A stretch of DNA of 64,000 nucleotides, taken from Lonicera japonica. Lineage: Eukaryota > Streptophyta > Magnoliopsida > Dipsacales > Caprifoliaceae. The translations under genes were made by a program, and so were the position numbers. Under the pieces are notes generated by a model. It searched no databases and had not been told where the DNA came from. It saw nothing but the letters and a program-made list of their open reading frames with translations. Each line of letters opens with the position of its first letter. Within the stretch, counting starts at the first letter, position 1. Shown in pieces: positions 37,650-48,095 of the stretch. The stretch is from assembly GCA_021464415.1 (NCBI GenBank), contig CM038471.1, positions 78,164,414-78,228,413 of the forward strand. The letters are read 5' to 3'.

Positions 37650-40541
37650 GTTCTTGAACTGAATCATGGCTGGAAATGAAGACATATCCATTTCAATCTT
37701 AATGTGGTATCCAATAAGATGAAACTGAAATTTCTCTATTCCACGTTTTACTGCTAGAATTTCCTTGAAAGTAGAGTGATAATGTAATTCACCCTGTTTG
37801 AATTTTCCTGATTTATATCCACAAGGAGTTCGAATACCATTCTTTTCTTCTAGCAAGATAGCAGCCCAAAATTCATCGCTTGCATCAGTTTGCAAAATTC
37901 TTTGACCATCTGAAGGGATCTGGAGATCTGGTAATTGAGAAGTGAGATCCTTCAATTTTTGAACTGCTCTGGTCTGAGCTTCTGACCACGGGGGTGGTGA
38001 CTTTTTCAAAAGAGCTGAAAGAGGAGCAGTGTATGTGGCAACCTTCTGAATGAATTGAGACATGTAATTCACCAAACCAAGAAACTGCTGGATTTGAGTT
38101 TTGTTAGTTAACTTGTCTGGGAATTTTTGTAAGTCCTTGGAAATATGTGGTTGGAGCTGGAACTTTCCGTTCTTAATCATCATTCCAAGGAATTCTATCT
38201 CAGTTGTACCAATAACCATCTTCTTTTCAGAGAGCATAATTCCATGAGTGAGAACTATGTGATGGAAATGGTGAAGGAGCTTTAGATGTTCAGCTTCATT
38301 CTGACTGAAGAGCAAAATGTCATCAATGTAAATTAATGCATTTGCTGCGATAGGCTCAAAGATAAACATCATGGTTTTTTGGAAAACAGATGGAGCATTC
38401 TTCAGGCCAAAGGGCATTACTGTCCATTGGTAGTGAAAACCAGGAATGCAAAATGCTGTTTTTGGACGATCAGTAGGGGTGATGCCTAATTGCCAAAAAC
38501 CGGCTTTCAAATCAAATTTGGAGAAGACATTTGCATTTGAAAGATGGCTGAACAGGGAATGCTTCTGGGGTAATGGAAATTTATCACTGGCTAGGAAGTA
38601 ATTCAGCGGTTGGTAATTTATCACTAGCCTCATTTTTCCTCTGACTTGTTCAGATCTTTTATTCACATAAAATGCTTCACACGCCCAGGGAGATGTTGTT
38701 TCTTCAATAAGCTGTTGCTGTTTGAGAGAAACCAATTCTTGAAGAGCAAGAGACTGATGTTCTGGATTCATTCCAGAATGAGATGCTCTTGTTGGATTAG
38801 CGTCTTCATTGAGCTTGAAGGGGAGTGTAACAAAGAACTTGCTATTTCGCCATAGCGGGTTCTGGCATTTAGTGAGAAAATCAACATGGGAGTCTGCACA
38901 AGACATAGTGACAATATTTCTTCTGAGAGTATCCAATGATATCCCTGGATCAATTGGATAAGCTGGAGCAGCTTGATAGAACATGAGAGCTGCATCTGGG
39001 TCATGCCATGGGAGAAACTGCTTCTTGTATTTGAGACCAGTATCAGAAAATTGTGCTTGCATTTTCTTGATAAGATCCCATCCTATCATCAAATCCTTTT
39101 GGGTAGCACTGCTGCCATAAACTGCATGCTTGATTCGGAGACCAGGAAATGGTTGAATCAGGATTGGTTTACTGATTTTATCAACATAGAGTATTTCACC
39201 ATTAGCTACACGAAAGGCTAATTGGCAAGGTTTCCATATTGAATCAGGGAGTAAACTAGGATTTATCACGGTTTTGGTAGAACCGGTATCAAAGAGGGCC
39301 AAAACAGTTATCGGTTTAGAATATGGCTCAGTAAATATTTTTACTTTGGCATGAGGTGAATGTATGGCAAGGCTTTCTTCTTGGGAAAAGGCAAGTTGCT
39401 CTAACGAGCGAATTGCTTCATCTGGGTCGTTAGAAAGCTCTGAACTAGCTTCTTCACTTGGATCATCTGATTCAATGTCGGATGCTTCAGATTCAGTGAA
39501 GGCTAGTTGCATTAAGCAACCTTGAGACGCCTCGTCTTGGGCTGAGAGAACTGATTCGACGTCCGATTCGGTAATTTCAGGTGCAAGTTGATGAAGAAGA
39601 TTCATGAATTGTGTCTTCTTTGTAGAATCAGGACAGTTCTTCGCAAAATGGCCAGGCTTATGACATAAGAAACACTTATCAGATTTCTTTCCTCTGAAGT
39701 TCCTTCTTGTAACAAACTTAAATTTCTTGAACTTCTTTTTCTGAAACTTCTGCCTTTTGAATGGTTTGACAAAAGTATCATCACGATTTTTATGGTGACG
39801 AGAGGAATGCTTCCGATATTTCTTCTTATAAGCCTTCTTGTGTTGAGAACAATCACAGCCTTCTTTGTTCTTACACTTGATCTTCCAGTGGTCTTTATTA
39901 CAAGCAGATTTAAGCATTTTGTTGGTCTTTTCCATATCATCCATGAGCTTTTTGTGATTACAAATTCTTTCGACAGAATCAAGGAGGTGCTCATATATAC
40001 GGCCAACAGAGAGATCTTTGAGCTCAATATTCTGCATCTTTAGAGTTTTCTGTGCTTCAGTAACTAAAGCATCTGGGAAAGACTGGAAGAAAACTTGCTT
40101 CAAATTTAAATCATCTAGACCGCCAATAGTATAAAATCTTTTTGACATTCTATCATAATGACGTTCTAAATCTTTTTCTTGCAGGGAGCAACACTTCATT
40201 CCCATGAATTCAGTACGGGCTATTTCAGAAAATTTGGATGGGTTTCCAAGGAATTCATTGTAAATGGAGCCAAGGAAAACATCAATATTAGTGATTTGCT
40301 GAAATTGGAGCTGTCTGTATTCTCCAAGAGCATCGTACCAATCATATAAACGGCCAACAACACGAGCTAAAAATCGTTTAATCACGGATCTGAGATCATA
40401 TAGCTCATTGTCAGCAACCATCCATGCTTTGAACTGAAAAAATCGCTCACGCCATTGGTTTGGCTTGATATCATCGAGGGTAAATCGGACATGATTATCA
40501 TGAGCATGGTTTGCCTGTGGAGGTGGTTGGTTGAGAGGAAC
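37647..40541 (-). pseudogene. Pararetroviral polyprotein, C part: capsid CCHC, protease, RT, RNase H
   Basis: This frame is open for about 964 viral codons up to the Tat insertion; the first five codons of the apparent ORF belong to the LTR. In order: a capsid-like helical region, a Lys/Arg-rich stretch, a CCHC knuckle CFLCHKPGHFAKNC (about 39634-39678), an acidic region, aspartic protease with FDTGST (about 39275-39292), RT with YIDDILLFS (about 38315-38329), and RNase H with QTDAS. It ends at the TAG at 37647-37649. No integrase is present, separating it from LTR retrotransposons. The N-terminal remainder is on the far side of the Tat element. Confidence 0.85.
40537..40541. repeat. Target site duplication of the Tat element, left copy
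   Basis: GGAAC directly left of the LTR equals GGAAC at 58791-58795 directly right of the other LTR. A 5-bp duplication is standard for Ty3/gypsy integrases. Confidence 0.9.
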
Positions 40542-41380
40542 TGTGAGAATCCGCAAATGCGACCTCCCGGGTCTCGTCCCCGTTGGTGGTGGGGGTCATG
40601 GGACGTCGGAACTGATTCCGTCGTTCCATTTGCTGGAGCGTTTTCATTGATTCATATCAAGTGTCCCTACGTTCTATTTCTAGATGCAAGGGGGTTCATT
40701 CAGAGTCGCCAGTACGTTTTTACGAGAAAACGGACAAAAAAGGTCGTGTAAGAGGAAAGGCTATAGACAAGCCTTTCTTTACACGTTTGTCTGCGAAACC
40801 GGGATTCTATAAGGTTCGGAAACTATATTACGGTTTGGGAAGGTGTTAAGCACCCATTCCGCCCTTTCGGTCTCTAGTGGGCTTATATGTTTATTCTATG
40901 TTGAAGAACTTGGATGCTTTTACCGACAGTCTACTGCTTTTTAAATGAAAACCCTAATTTTTGGGGAAACGGGGAAAGGGATGAAAACCTTTGTGTTCCG
41001 AGATCCGACGTTTTTGTATTTAAAAGATGTAAATGACAAATGACAAAAACCTTTTATTTTTGAAAGAGTATTCCGTATTATTTCCTCAGATAATGACGGT
41101 TTTCTCGAGTTGTGATTATTCTGAAAAAGGTTCGGATCTTTATGTCGGGACTAATTCAATATGGAATTTGAACTCTTTGAGGAGAGTTTATCAGACACGT
41201 CGCAGTCTATGAAAAAGACAGGATATGTGGATTTTAATTCCTAGATAAGTCTTTATCGGTCCGGGGTTTGAAAACAGGGTTTATCCGGACGATAATGTAC
41301 TTACTCTTCTGGTTTTGAAAGTAGTTTTATCAGGGTCTTTTGTTTTGAAAATGGTAGACTATTGGTAACTTGACAATAAG

Positions 41381-41386
41381 TTTATT
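41381..41386 (-). terminator. Candidate poly(A) signal in the LTR
   Basis: AATAAA on the minus strand lies downstream of the LTR TATA box, where the end of the repeat (R) region would be. The right LTR has the same signal at 58063-58068. Confidence 0.4.
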
Positions 41387-41720
41387 CAAATAAAACGTGG
41401 ACAGAATAACAGAAGTAAAACAAGTACACAGATATCTAATCTTAAATACTAGAAGGGACTTTCTTTACCTTTCCGACGAGAATAATAATAAGAAAGAAAA
41501 TATAATACGGCAGAAGGATCTCCGGCGATAATAATCTTCTCTTTCTTCAGATATTTCCGAGAAATCGATTCCGGAGACGGGACACGTCGAGTGTCGAGGA
41601 TAGATTCGATAATTCTTCAGAAATAAGATAATAGTAGAAAAGTGCTTGATAAAAATCAAATCTAAAGCTCCAAATTCTCAGATTCCAATTGCTGCCCCTG
41701 AACCCTTGGGGGTGTTGGCC

Positions 41721-41728
41721 TATTTATA
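41721..41728 (-). promoter_or_regulatory. TATA box of the Tat LTR promoter
   Basis: The minus strand reads AGTATAAATAGGCC. It begins 15 bases downstream of the nearest TGTCGCGCGACA palindrome. This is the expected promoter for element RNA when it acts in the right-hand (5') LTR, at 58403-58410. Confidence 0.7.
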
Positions 41729-41743
41729 CTGCTCGGGAGAGAT

Positions 41744-42001
41744 TGTCGCGCGACATTTCCTTAAAAAAGGAGAATGTCGCGCGACATTGTGATATGTCGC
41801 GCGACATACGGGAATGTCGCGCGACAAACGGCTGAAGTGATGGTTCTGACAGATTGATGTGTCAGAAAGTGGTTGGTCTGGTGCAGAGGGGGAATGTCGT
41901 GCGACATAGTGGAATTGTCGCGCGACATATCAGGGATTGTCGCGCGACAATGTGATATGTCGTGCGACAATCTCTCTAAAGAACAAGTTTGTCGGGCGAC
42001 A
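41744..42001. promoter_or_regulatory. Palindromic operator-like array in the LTR (9 x TGTCGNGCGACA)
   Basis: Perfect 12-bp palindromes TGTCGCGCGACA start at 41744, 41775, 41795, 41815, 41916 and 41938; one-base variants start at 41895 and 41958 (CGTGCG) and 41990 (CGGGCG). Start-to-start distances are 31, 20, 20, 80, 21, 22, 20 and 32. The array directly precedes the LTR TATA box in the sense of transcription. An identical array is in the other LTR, shifted by 16682. The same palindrome occurs before both antisense genes and nowhere else that I found in the window. Confidence 0.85.
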
Positions 42002-42108
42002 AACCTTCCTAGTGTAGTACCGGGTCCTCGGGTGGGTCCCGGACCCAAAATAGTAGTTCTCGGAGGTCGTTAGGGTTCTTGCGGGGGTCACGGATCGGGG
42101 TGTCTACA

Positions 42109-42118
42109 GACCCTCTCG
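42109..42118 (-). other. Probable polypurine tract of the Tat element
   Basis: The minus strand reads CGAGAGGGTC immediately before the 3' LTR, a short purine-rich stretch in the right position. Confidence 0.45.
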
Positions 42119-42219
42119 ACTCAAGCTCCTTGCTTGCAAGGAATTGAGGCGACTGGAAGAGACCTTGATCCATGGCTCCCGCAGGAACTCTAAGAAAGTG
42201 TATGCGTATAGAAGTACTT

Positions 42220-42990
42220 GTGAGTGCCTCCGGAGAGGGCTTGGCGATTGGTTTGCCTCCGCAGAGGGCTTGTGTTACCTCATTGCCCCTTTCGAGGACT
42301 TTCATTTGTTCCACTTTGCGCCTCAGATGGGAGGACTACCGTATGCCTCTCTGGGAGGAATTCGCCTCAGGTGGGAGGACTACCGTTCGTGCCTCTCTGG
42401 GAGGGCTTCGCCTCAGGTGGGAGGACTACCGTTCGTGCCTCTCTGGGAGGGCTTCGCCTCAGGTGGGAGGACTACCGTTCGTGCCTCTCTGGGAGGGCTT
42501 CGCCTCAGGTGGGAGGACTACCGTTGCTACACCGTGCCTCTCTGGGAGGGGTTTTTAGATCTTCTCGCCTCATGTGGGAGGACTACCATTGTGCCTCTCT
42601 GGGAGGGCTTCGCCTCAGGTGGGAGGACTACCGTTCGTGCCTCTCTGGGAGGGCTTCGCCTTCAGGTGGGAGGACTACCGTTGTGCCTCTCTGGGAGGGC
42701 TTCGCCTCAGGTGGGAGGACTACCGTTGTGCCTCTCTGGGAGGGCTTCGCCTCAGGTGGGAGGACTACCGTTGTGCCTCTCTGGGAGGGCTTCTAGATCT
42801 GAAAGAAGAAGGAAAAAATGCCTCTGGGAGGGCTTTCATGAGTAACTCTTGCCTCTGGAGAGGGCTTGTGATTTTGTGTATTGCCTCCGGAGAGGGCTTG
42901 TGTTTGTGAATTTGCCTCCGGAGAGGGCTTGTGTTTGTGCATTGCTTCCGGAGAGGGCTTGTGTTGGTGAATTGCCTCTCTTAGACTGCT
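42220..42990. repeat. Tandem repeats beside the 3' LTR (about 46 bp and 30 bp units)
   Basis: About ten units of roughly 46 bp sharing GTGGGAGGACTACCGT and CTCTCTGGGAGGGCTTCGCC fill 42320-42800. Units of about 30 bp with TGCCTCCGGAGAGGGCTTGTG flank them at 42225-42275 and 42845-42985. Long open frames across all three + frames are due to the repeat. Tandem repeats in the region before the 3' LTR are known from Ogre-type elements and can seed satellites. Confidence 0.9.
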
Positions 42991-43780
42991 AGAGTGAGAG
43001 AGAGAGTAGATTTTTGCGAAGGTAAAAAGAGCTTCTCAGGGTCTATTCCGGATGTCCGTTTCCCCGTATCTTTCTGAACTTTACTCTCATGTTTTCCTCG
43101 GGTGAAGATGTTTCACTCAGAAGGCAGTTTTCGGATTTCTTCGCTCTCCGTAGAGTGATGGTCCGAGGTTTTCCAAATCATCTCTTCTGTATCGTGCTGA
43201 AAAGAAAATTTGTTTGAAAGTTCAATCTCTGATCTTTATTCTTTTCTTAGTTTTCTCTTTTGGTGGGCCCACATCGTTTTCTGTTTTTTCGATGCCCTTA
43301 TTTCTCCCTCTTTTGGGAAAGACTTTTCCTGGCCCTCTCTGTTTTTGACCAGGAGTCTTTTCATCCCTTTGTCGTGATCAGGAGCCTTACTCACCCAAAA
43401 CGAAGCCCTGAGCCGGTTTTGGCCTAGCTGTCACTTTTGGTGTGGCTCTCCCTGTCACTCTGCATTTCTGTTTCTCTCGCTCGCTCTGGGCGCTCATACG
43501 GGTTCTTTCTCTTTTCTACTTTTTCAATTTTTTTCTATTCCCGTTTTATCGTGGCATTCTGCCTTTATTTGATGGTCTCGGTCCTTCTGTGAGATCAGAG
43601 ACTACTTTTAATCGCGGCATTCTGTTTTCGCATTTTTTCGGAGAGATGATTTGGAAGTTTTCTCTTTGAACTTTTTATCATGGGTGTGCGGTTTTTAGCA
43701 ATTTTCTGAAAACTGCTTCTCCGAAGTGCCTCTGCAGAAGATAAAATGAGACAAAGGTCAAAAAAAATCAGGGAAGAGGG
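42991..43780. other. Non-coding spacer upstream of the antisense PMD gene
   Basis: The sequence is moderately GC-balanced with no convincing reading frame. A 75-aa frame at 43442-43669 has no recognisable domain. Confidence 0.5.
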
Positions 43781-43785
43781 GGGAT

Positions 43786-43869
43786 TGTCGCGCGACACTT
43801 CGGTGCCTGGCTCTTTGTCGCGCGACAATGTGGCCATTTGTCGCGCGACAAACTGACCCACTATATAAA
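43786..43869 (+). promoter_or_regulatory. Promoter of the antisense PMD gene: 3 palindromes plus TATA
   Basis: TGTCGCGCGACA occurs at 43786-43797, 43816-43827 and 43839-43850 (spacings 30 and 23), followed after 11 bases by CTATATAAACCCC (TATA at 43862-43869). The first usable ATG is at 44017. The ATG at 43828 lies upstream of the TATA box and is not the start. Confidence 0.8.
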
Positions 43870-44016
43870 CCCCTTGCTGAGCTCATTCCACCTCATTCTC
43901 TCCTTTCTCTTTCTCTCTCTAGCTCTCTTTTTCTCTCTTTTCTTCTCTCCCAAGCGCGGAAGCTCTGCCGTGTTTTTGACTTTTCCGACCTTTTCACATA
44001 TATTCTACCTATATTG

Positions 44017-47000
44017 ATGGACCCTGCTCATCTCGACCGATTGGAGGGTGACCAGGAGGAGGTCACCTTTACTGACGCTCAGGGCGTTCTTCGCTGCAGC
44101 CCTCATCACGACGACTGGGCGGATTTGGACTGGTATGATGAGGATGGGATAGACCGCGGTCGGGCGGTGGTCTATCGGGATGCTATCCGAGCTGCTCCGG
44201 TCCCGGACGTCCCGTGGCTTTTGATGGAGCCCGTTTCTCACGAGATTCGTCGTCGATCTCTGGTATGTCTTCTTTCGTGCATTTATCTGTTCTGCTTCTT
44301 GTCATTTCCTGTATTCGTTTTAGATAATGTTAGTATGCATGTCTGACTAGGAATAACGCCCGATTTTTAGCGAACACATACTTTTACCTGTGATACCTCT
44401 TAGTTTAGAAAATTACATAATGTACCCCCATAACTCTATAACTCTCATAATTACACCAAAGTACCCTCAGGTTTTGAAAATTACATAATTTACCCTTATA
44501 ACCCCTATAACTCTCATAATTACACCAAAGTACCCTCAGGTTTTGGAAATTACATAATTTACCCTTATAACCCCATAACTCTCATAATTACACCAAAGTA
44601 CCCTCAGGTTTTGGAAATTACATAATTTACCCTTATAACCCCATAACTCTCATAATTACACCAAAGTACCCTCAGGTTTTGGAATTTACATAATTTACCC
44701 TTATAACCCCTATAACTCTCATAATTACACCAAAGTACCCTCAGGTTTTGGAAATTACATAATTTACCCTTATAACCCCATAACTCTCATAATTACACCA
44801 AAGTACCCTCAGGTTTTGGAAATTACATAATTTACACCTATAGCCCTATAACTCTCATAATTACACCAAAGTACCCTCAGGTTTTGGAAAATTACATAAT
44901 TTACACCTATAGCCCTATAACTCTCATAATTACACCAAAGTACCCTCAGGTTTTAGAAAATTACATAATTTACACCTATAGCCCTATAACTCTCATAATT
45001 ACACCAAAGTACCCTCATAACCCCATACTCGTTCCTTTGTCTGCAGTGGGTTGGCCGCGGTTGGGGTTCCCCCAACACTATATCTTCGGAGTGGCGACGG
45101 GCACCGGCCCCTGTCCAGGAGTTGATTCTTGCGACTCCTTTTGGCTCCCTCTTCGACGCCCTCCCGGAGCGGGTTTCTAGGGCGATAGTTTTGGTGTCGG
45201 CATTGGCTTGCCACTGGTGGGATACTACTCATACTTTTCACTGGAGCTGGGGTGAGATGACGATGACACCCCTTGATCTTTTTGCTCTGACCGGGATTCC
45301 TTCAGGGGGGGTCCCTATTTAGATCGACGTTCCCCTGCGTCTGACAGCCGAGGGCATTGTTAGTTCATTAGGATGGTTCCCGGAGCGGCGGAGTTCTGGT
45401 GACACGATTCCTCGGGGCGTCTTGGTTACGCGTTTAGCCACAGAGAGGGCTCGGCTAGTCGCTTCAGGGGTTCCTATGACCCGTCAGGAGGCGCGTCAGT
45501 ATGCCCGCGTCCTCCTTCTACTGACACTTCATGATCTATTCGAGGCTCGTGGTGGGGACACGGCTCATCTTTGGTGGTTGCCCTATCTTCGGGACTTTAG
45601 CCTCCTGTTTGACTACGACTGGGGAGGCTTCATTCTTGCAGTCCTTTACGATGCCATGGACCAGGTCTCTCGTCATTTAGCCCTGAACCTCAAGGGCTTT
45701 TCTTTGCTGTGGGAGGTACATTTTTTAGTCTTTCTGTCTTTGCTTCAGTTCTTTGCTCATTACTTGTTGATCATTGCTGATTTCTTCTATCTTTCCTTTT
45801 CAGAGCTGATTTGTAGCTTATACCCGTCTGGGTCGCGCCCAGGTGGATCTCCTCGTTGAGAACGAGGACCAGTTCCCTTTTCTCCGCCGATTCATCGCGG
45901 GGAACTATAGGGCTCCCTATTTATACCGGACTCGGGAGACCGGAGCTGCTGCTGTTCATGATCTGCGGGAGGAGCAGGTAAAATATTTTTAGTTTTCTTG
46001 CTTTTCCATAGTCAGATAAAGTAGAATATATAAAATACTGAAATAAAATCTTATTCTCTTTTCAGATTGAGTGGGCCCCTTGGGGTGATCTGGGTCATCA
46101 TTATGGGTATGGCCGTGCTCTGACCGCCTCGAGGACCAGGCGGCTTATCCGGGATGAGTACGGCCTTCTCTTCTACTTGGGCGAGAGGGTCATCCGTCAG
46201 CATACGCCGTCCCAGTGGCCTCGTGTTCCATTGTTCCCTCCTGTTCTGATGAGGCGGACGGGCGAGATCGACCCGGTGACGGTGCAGGCTTTGGTTGACG
46301 GACTCGGCTTCCAGACGTTCGTCGAGGAGGGAGACTATGCTATTTTTGCTGCCCGTTACCTGATGAGGGAGCCGAAGGGGACTCGGGGAAGGGTCTTCTA
46401 TGAGAGGTATCGGGCATTGGGGGGTGATCCTCATTATATACGGGGACAGACCCATTTAGCTAGGGTGGTTCCGGGTCATCTGCCACCTGTCCCTGATCAG
46501 AGGGACAACATTCCGGATTCTGAGGATGAGGATCCTGAGGGAGAGAGGGATGTTCCTGCTGCGGCTGAGGGCGGTGATCGGCCAGAGGGCGAGGGAGGCG
46601 ATGCGACAGCGGTTCCGGAGCCGCCACCTCAGGCGACACCTGCGGGGGAGCAGCGCGCTGAGGGCTTCGAGTTTCCCACCGGCCCTTCCGTGTCTCCGGG
46701 GGGCCTTTTTGCTGCTGCTGAGGCTGCTGAGGGGAGAGCGGGATTTTCTGAGAGGTCCTGGGAGCCCGCGGACCTTGGGGCAGATTTTGATCAGTTTGGG
46801 CGGACTCCTCCCGCGGCGGCGACTACTCCTTCTAGTGGGGTACTTCCTTTGGGGGCGACGGCCATGGTGGATCCTCCGGGGGTCCGAACATACGCTACGT
46901 TGACCCCTCTACCGGCGACTGTCATGGGGCCTCCCGCCCGATCTCCGGGCTTTGGTGGCTCATCCTCTCGTCCACCCTTGTTCCCCATTCGTGAGGAGGG

Positions 47001-47633
47001 AGGGTCTTCTTCTGCAGCTGCTCCTGCGGGGTTATCTATTTCGTGGGTAGATCTACCTCCACTCCCCAGAGATATTTCTTATGTCGGCGCGGGCCTATGT
47101 CGATATTCTGTCCCGGAGTATCCCCTTCCCGAGGATACTTTTGATTTCTTGGGTGGTCGTTCTGATGATGAGGTATCTTCTTCAACTTCTCCTGATACTT
47201 TCATGTTTATATCTATTTATTTTGACTGTGCTGACTCTCCTCTTATCTTATGTCTTTTTTACAGAGAGTGGGTGTACGGGTGGCGGATCTACGGGCCTGG
47301 TATGCCCAGTATTTCTACAGCTGGAACCTGCTCCAGTACGTCGGTCGAGACCCTCCAGCCTACATGCGTGACTATCAGAGGGCTATCGACATCTCTTTAC
47401 GGCCGGACGACCCCCTGACTTCCTCCCATGCCCGGACGGATTCTCGGAGGAGCAGTAGTCGGACTTCCAGGCGTTCCCGATCGTCGGTGATCCGTCCTAC
47501 GGCACCGGTTCAGTCCACGGGGCCTTCTCAGGCGGCAGTTCCTCCTGTTCCCGGCGTCCCAGTTGTTGATCTTACCCCCGAGGAGGGCTCGGGAGATAGT
47601 GGGAGCGTGTCGAAACGCGCCCGAGTAGATTAG
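44017..47633 (+). pseudogene. Antisense plant-mobile-domain (PMD) gene, five exons, two stops
   Basis: Exons 44017-44262, 45047-45715, 45804-45977, 46066-47172 and 47265-47633 have GT-AG borders and phase 0 throughout; the sum is 2565 nt (854 codons plus stop). Exons 1-4 give a PMD-like region: WLLMEP..., then HTFHWSWGEMTMTPLDLFALTGIPSGG, ALVDGL and the arginine-rich part. The rest is a long Pro/Gly/Glu-rich low-complexity region, then an exon with WYAQYFYSWNLLQY and a basic Ser/Arg tail ending KRARVD, a possible nuclear localisation signal. PMD (aminotransferase-like) domains occur in plant MAIN/MAIL proteins and in transposons. Two in-frame stops, TAG 45320-45322 and TGA 45807-45809, both explained by C-to-T, break this copy. 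It has its own promoter and runs against the element's RNA. Confidence 0.75.
44390..45030. repeat. 68-bp minisatellite inside intron 1 of the PMD gene
   Basis: About nine units of 66-69 bp containing CATAATTTACCCTTATAACC and ACCAAAGTACCCTCAGG fill most of the 784-bp first intron. The last units drift (TACACCTATAGCCC). The array stops just before the polypyrimidine tract and acceptor at 45046. The 98-aa frame at 44884-45180 is repeat plus exon and not a gene. Confidence 0.9.
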
Positions 47634-47947
47634 TTTTCCCTTTCTGCACTAAGTTGTTAGTTTTGGACAGATGTGTTTAGACAGATATTTAAAACTGTTC
47701 TTTTATTGGTTTTATAAAATATCTTTATCTGTGTTTGATTTATACTTTTATTATCTGTCTGTGCAAGATATATACACATATATATATAAGAGTCGGTAAT
47801 TTAAAAGTCATACCTTGTAGTGTAGTGATACTTATGTTTCCTGCAAAAAAGAACAAAGTGAGAACAGAAAGGTATCCAGAAGTGATTCTTTTGGCAAAGA
47901 TGACCATTATGTATAAGGAAACAAGTAGGGTGCCCCCCAGATGGGTT

Positions 47948-48057
47948 TGTCGCGCGACAATCCCTCCTGGACATGGGTTTGTCGCGCGACACTTCCCCCT
48001 GAAAGTGGGTTTGTCGCGCGACAAACAGGTACAGGACCCTCTTTTTTGCTATAAATA
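47948..48057 (+). promoter_or_regulatory. Promoter of the second antisense gene: 3 palindromes plus TATA
   Basis: TGTCGCGCGACA starts at 47948, 47980 and 48012, exactly 32 bases apart, each preceded by GGGTT. A TATA box (GCTATAAATACACC, 48050-48057) follows 26 bases after the last one. The ATG is at 48096, about 40 bases downstream of the TATA box, so the leader is very short. Confidence 0.8.
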
Positions 48058-48095
48058 CACCCATCTTCCTTCCTTCATCCCCACACCTCTCCAAA

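Larger units (their letters stand above)
40542..42108 (-). repeat. 3' LTR of the Tat element
   Basis: The LTR is 1567 bp with TG...CA ends (TGTGAGAATCC ... GTGTCTACA on the + strand). It contains nine TGTCGNGCGACA palindromes (41744-42001), a minus-strand TATA box (41721-41728) and a minus-strand AATAAA at 41381-41386 about 340 bases downstream of it. Short open frames inside are translations of the palindromes and are not genes. Confidence 0.95.

Noticed and set aside
40455..40849. Small frames spanning the LTR start (repeated at 57239-57531)
   Set aside because: Non-coding LTR sequence, identical in both LTRs, opposite to or outside gag-pol.
41744..42001. CRISPR-like array (regularly spaced short repeats)
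   Set aside because: The repeats are only 12 bases, palindromic, vary in spacing, sit in a plant LTR next to a TATA box, and occur in both LTRs.
41761..42073. Open frames on both strands in the LTRs (also at 58443-58755)
   Set aside because: They are translations of the TGTCGCGCGACA palindromes (VARQ, SRDN, CRAT motifs) and have no domain.
42144..42909. Long overlapping + frames of 233, 128, 190 and 111 aa
   Set aside because: A tandem repeat with no stop in any + frame; periodic low-complexity protein with no start context.
43828..44016. Earlier ATG (43828) as start of the PMD gene
   Set aside because: It lies upstream of the TATA box at 43862, between operator palindromes, and would put the operators in the coding region.
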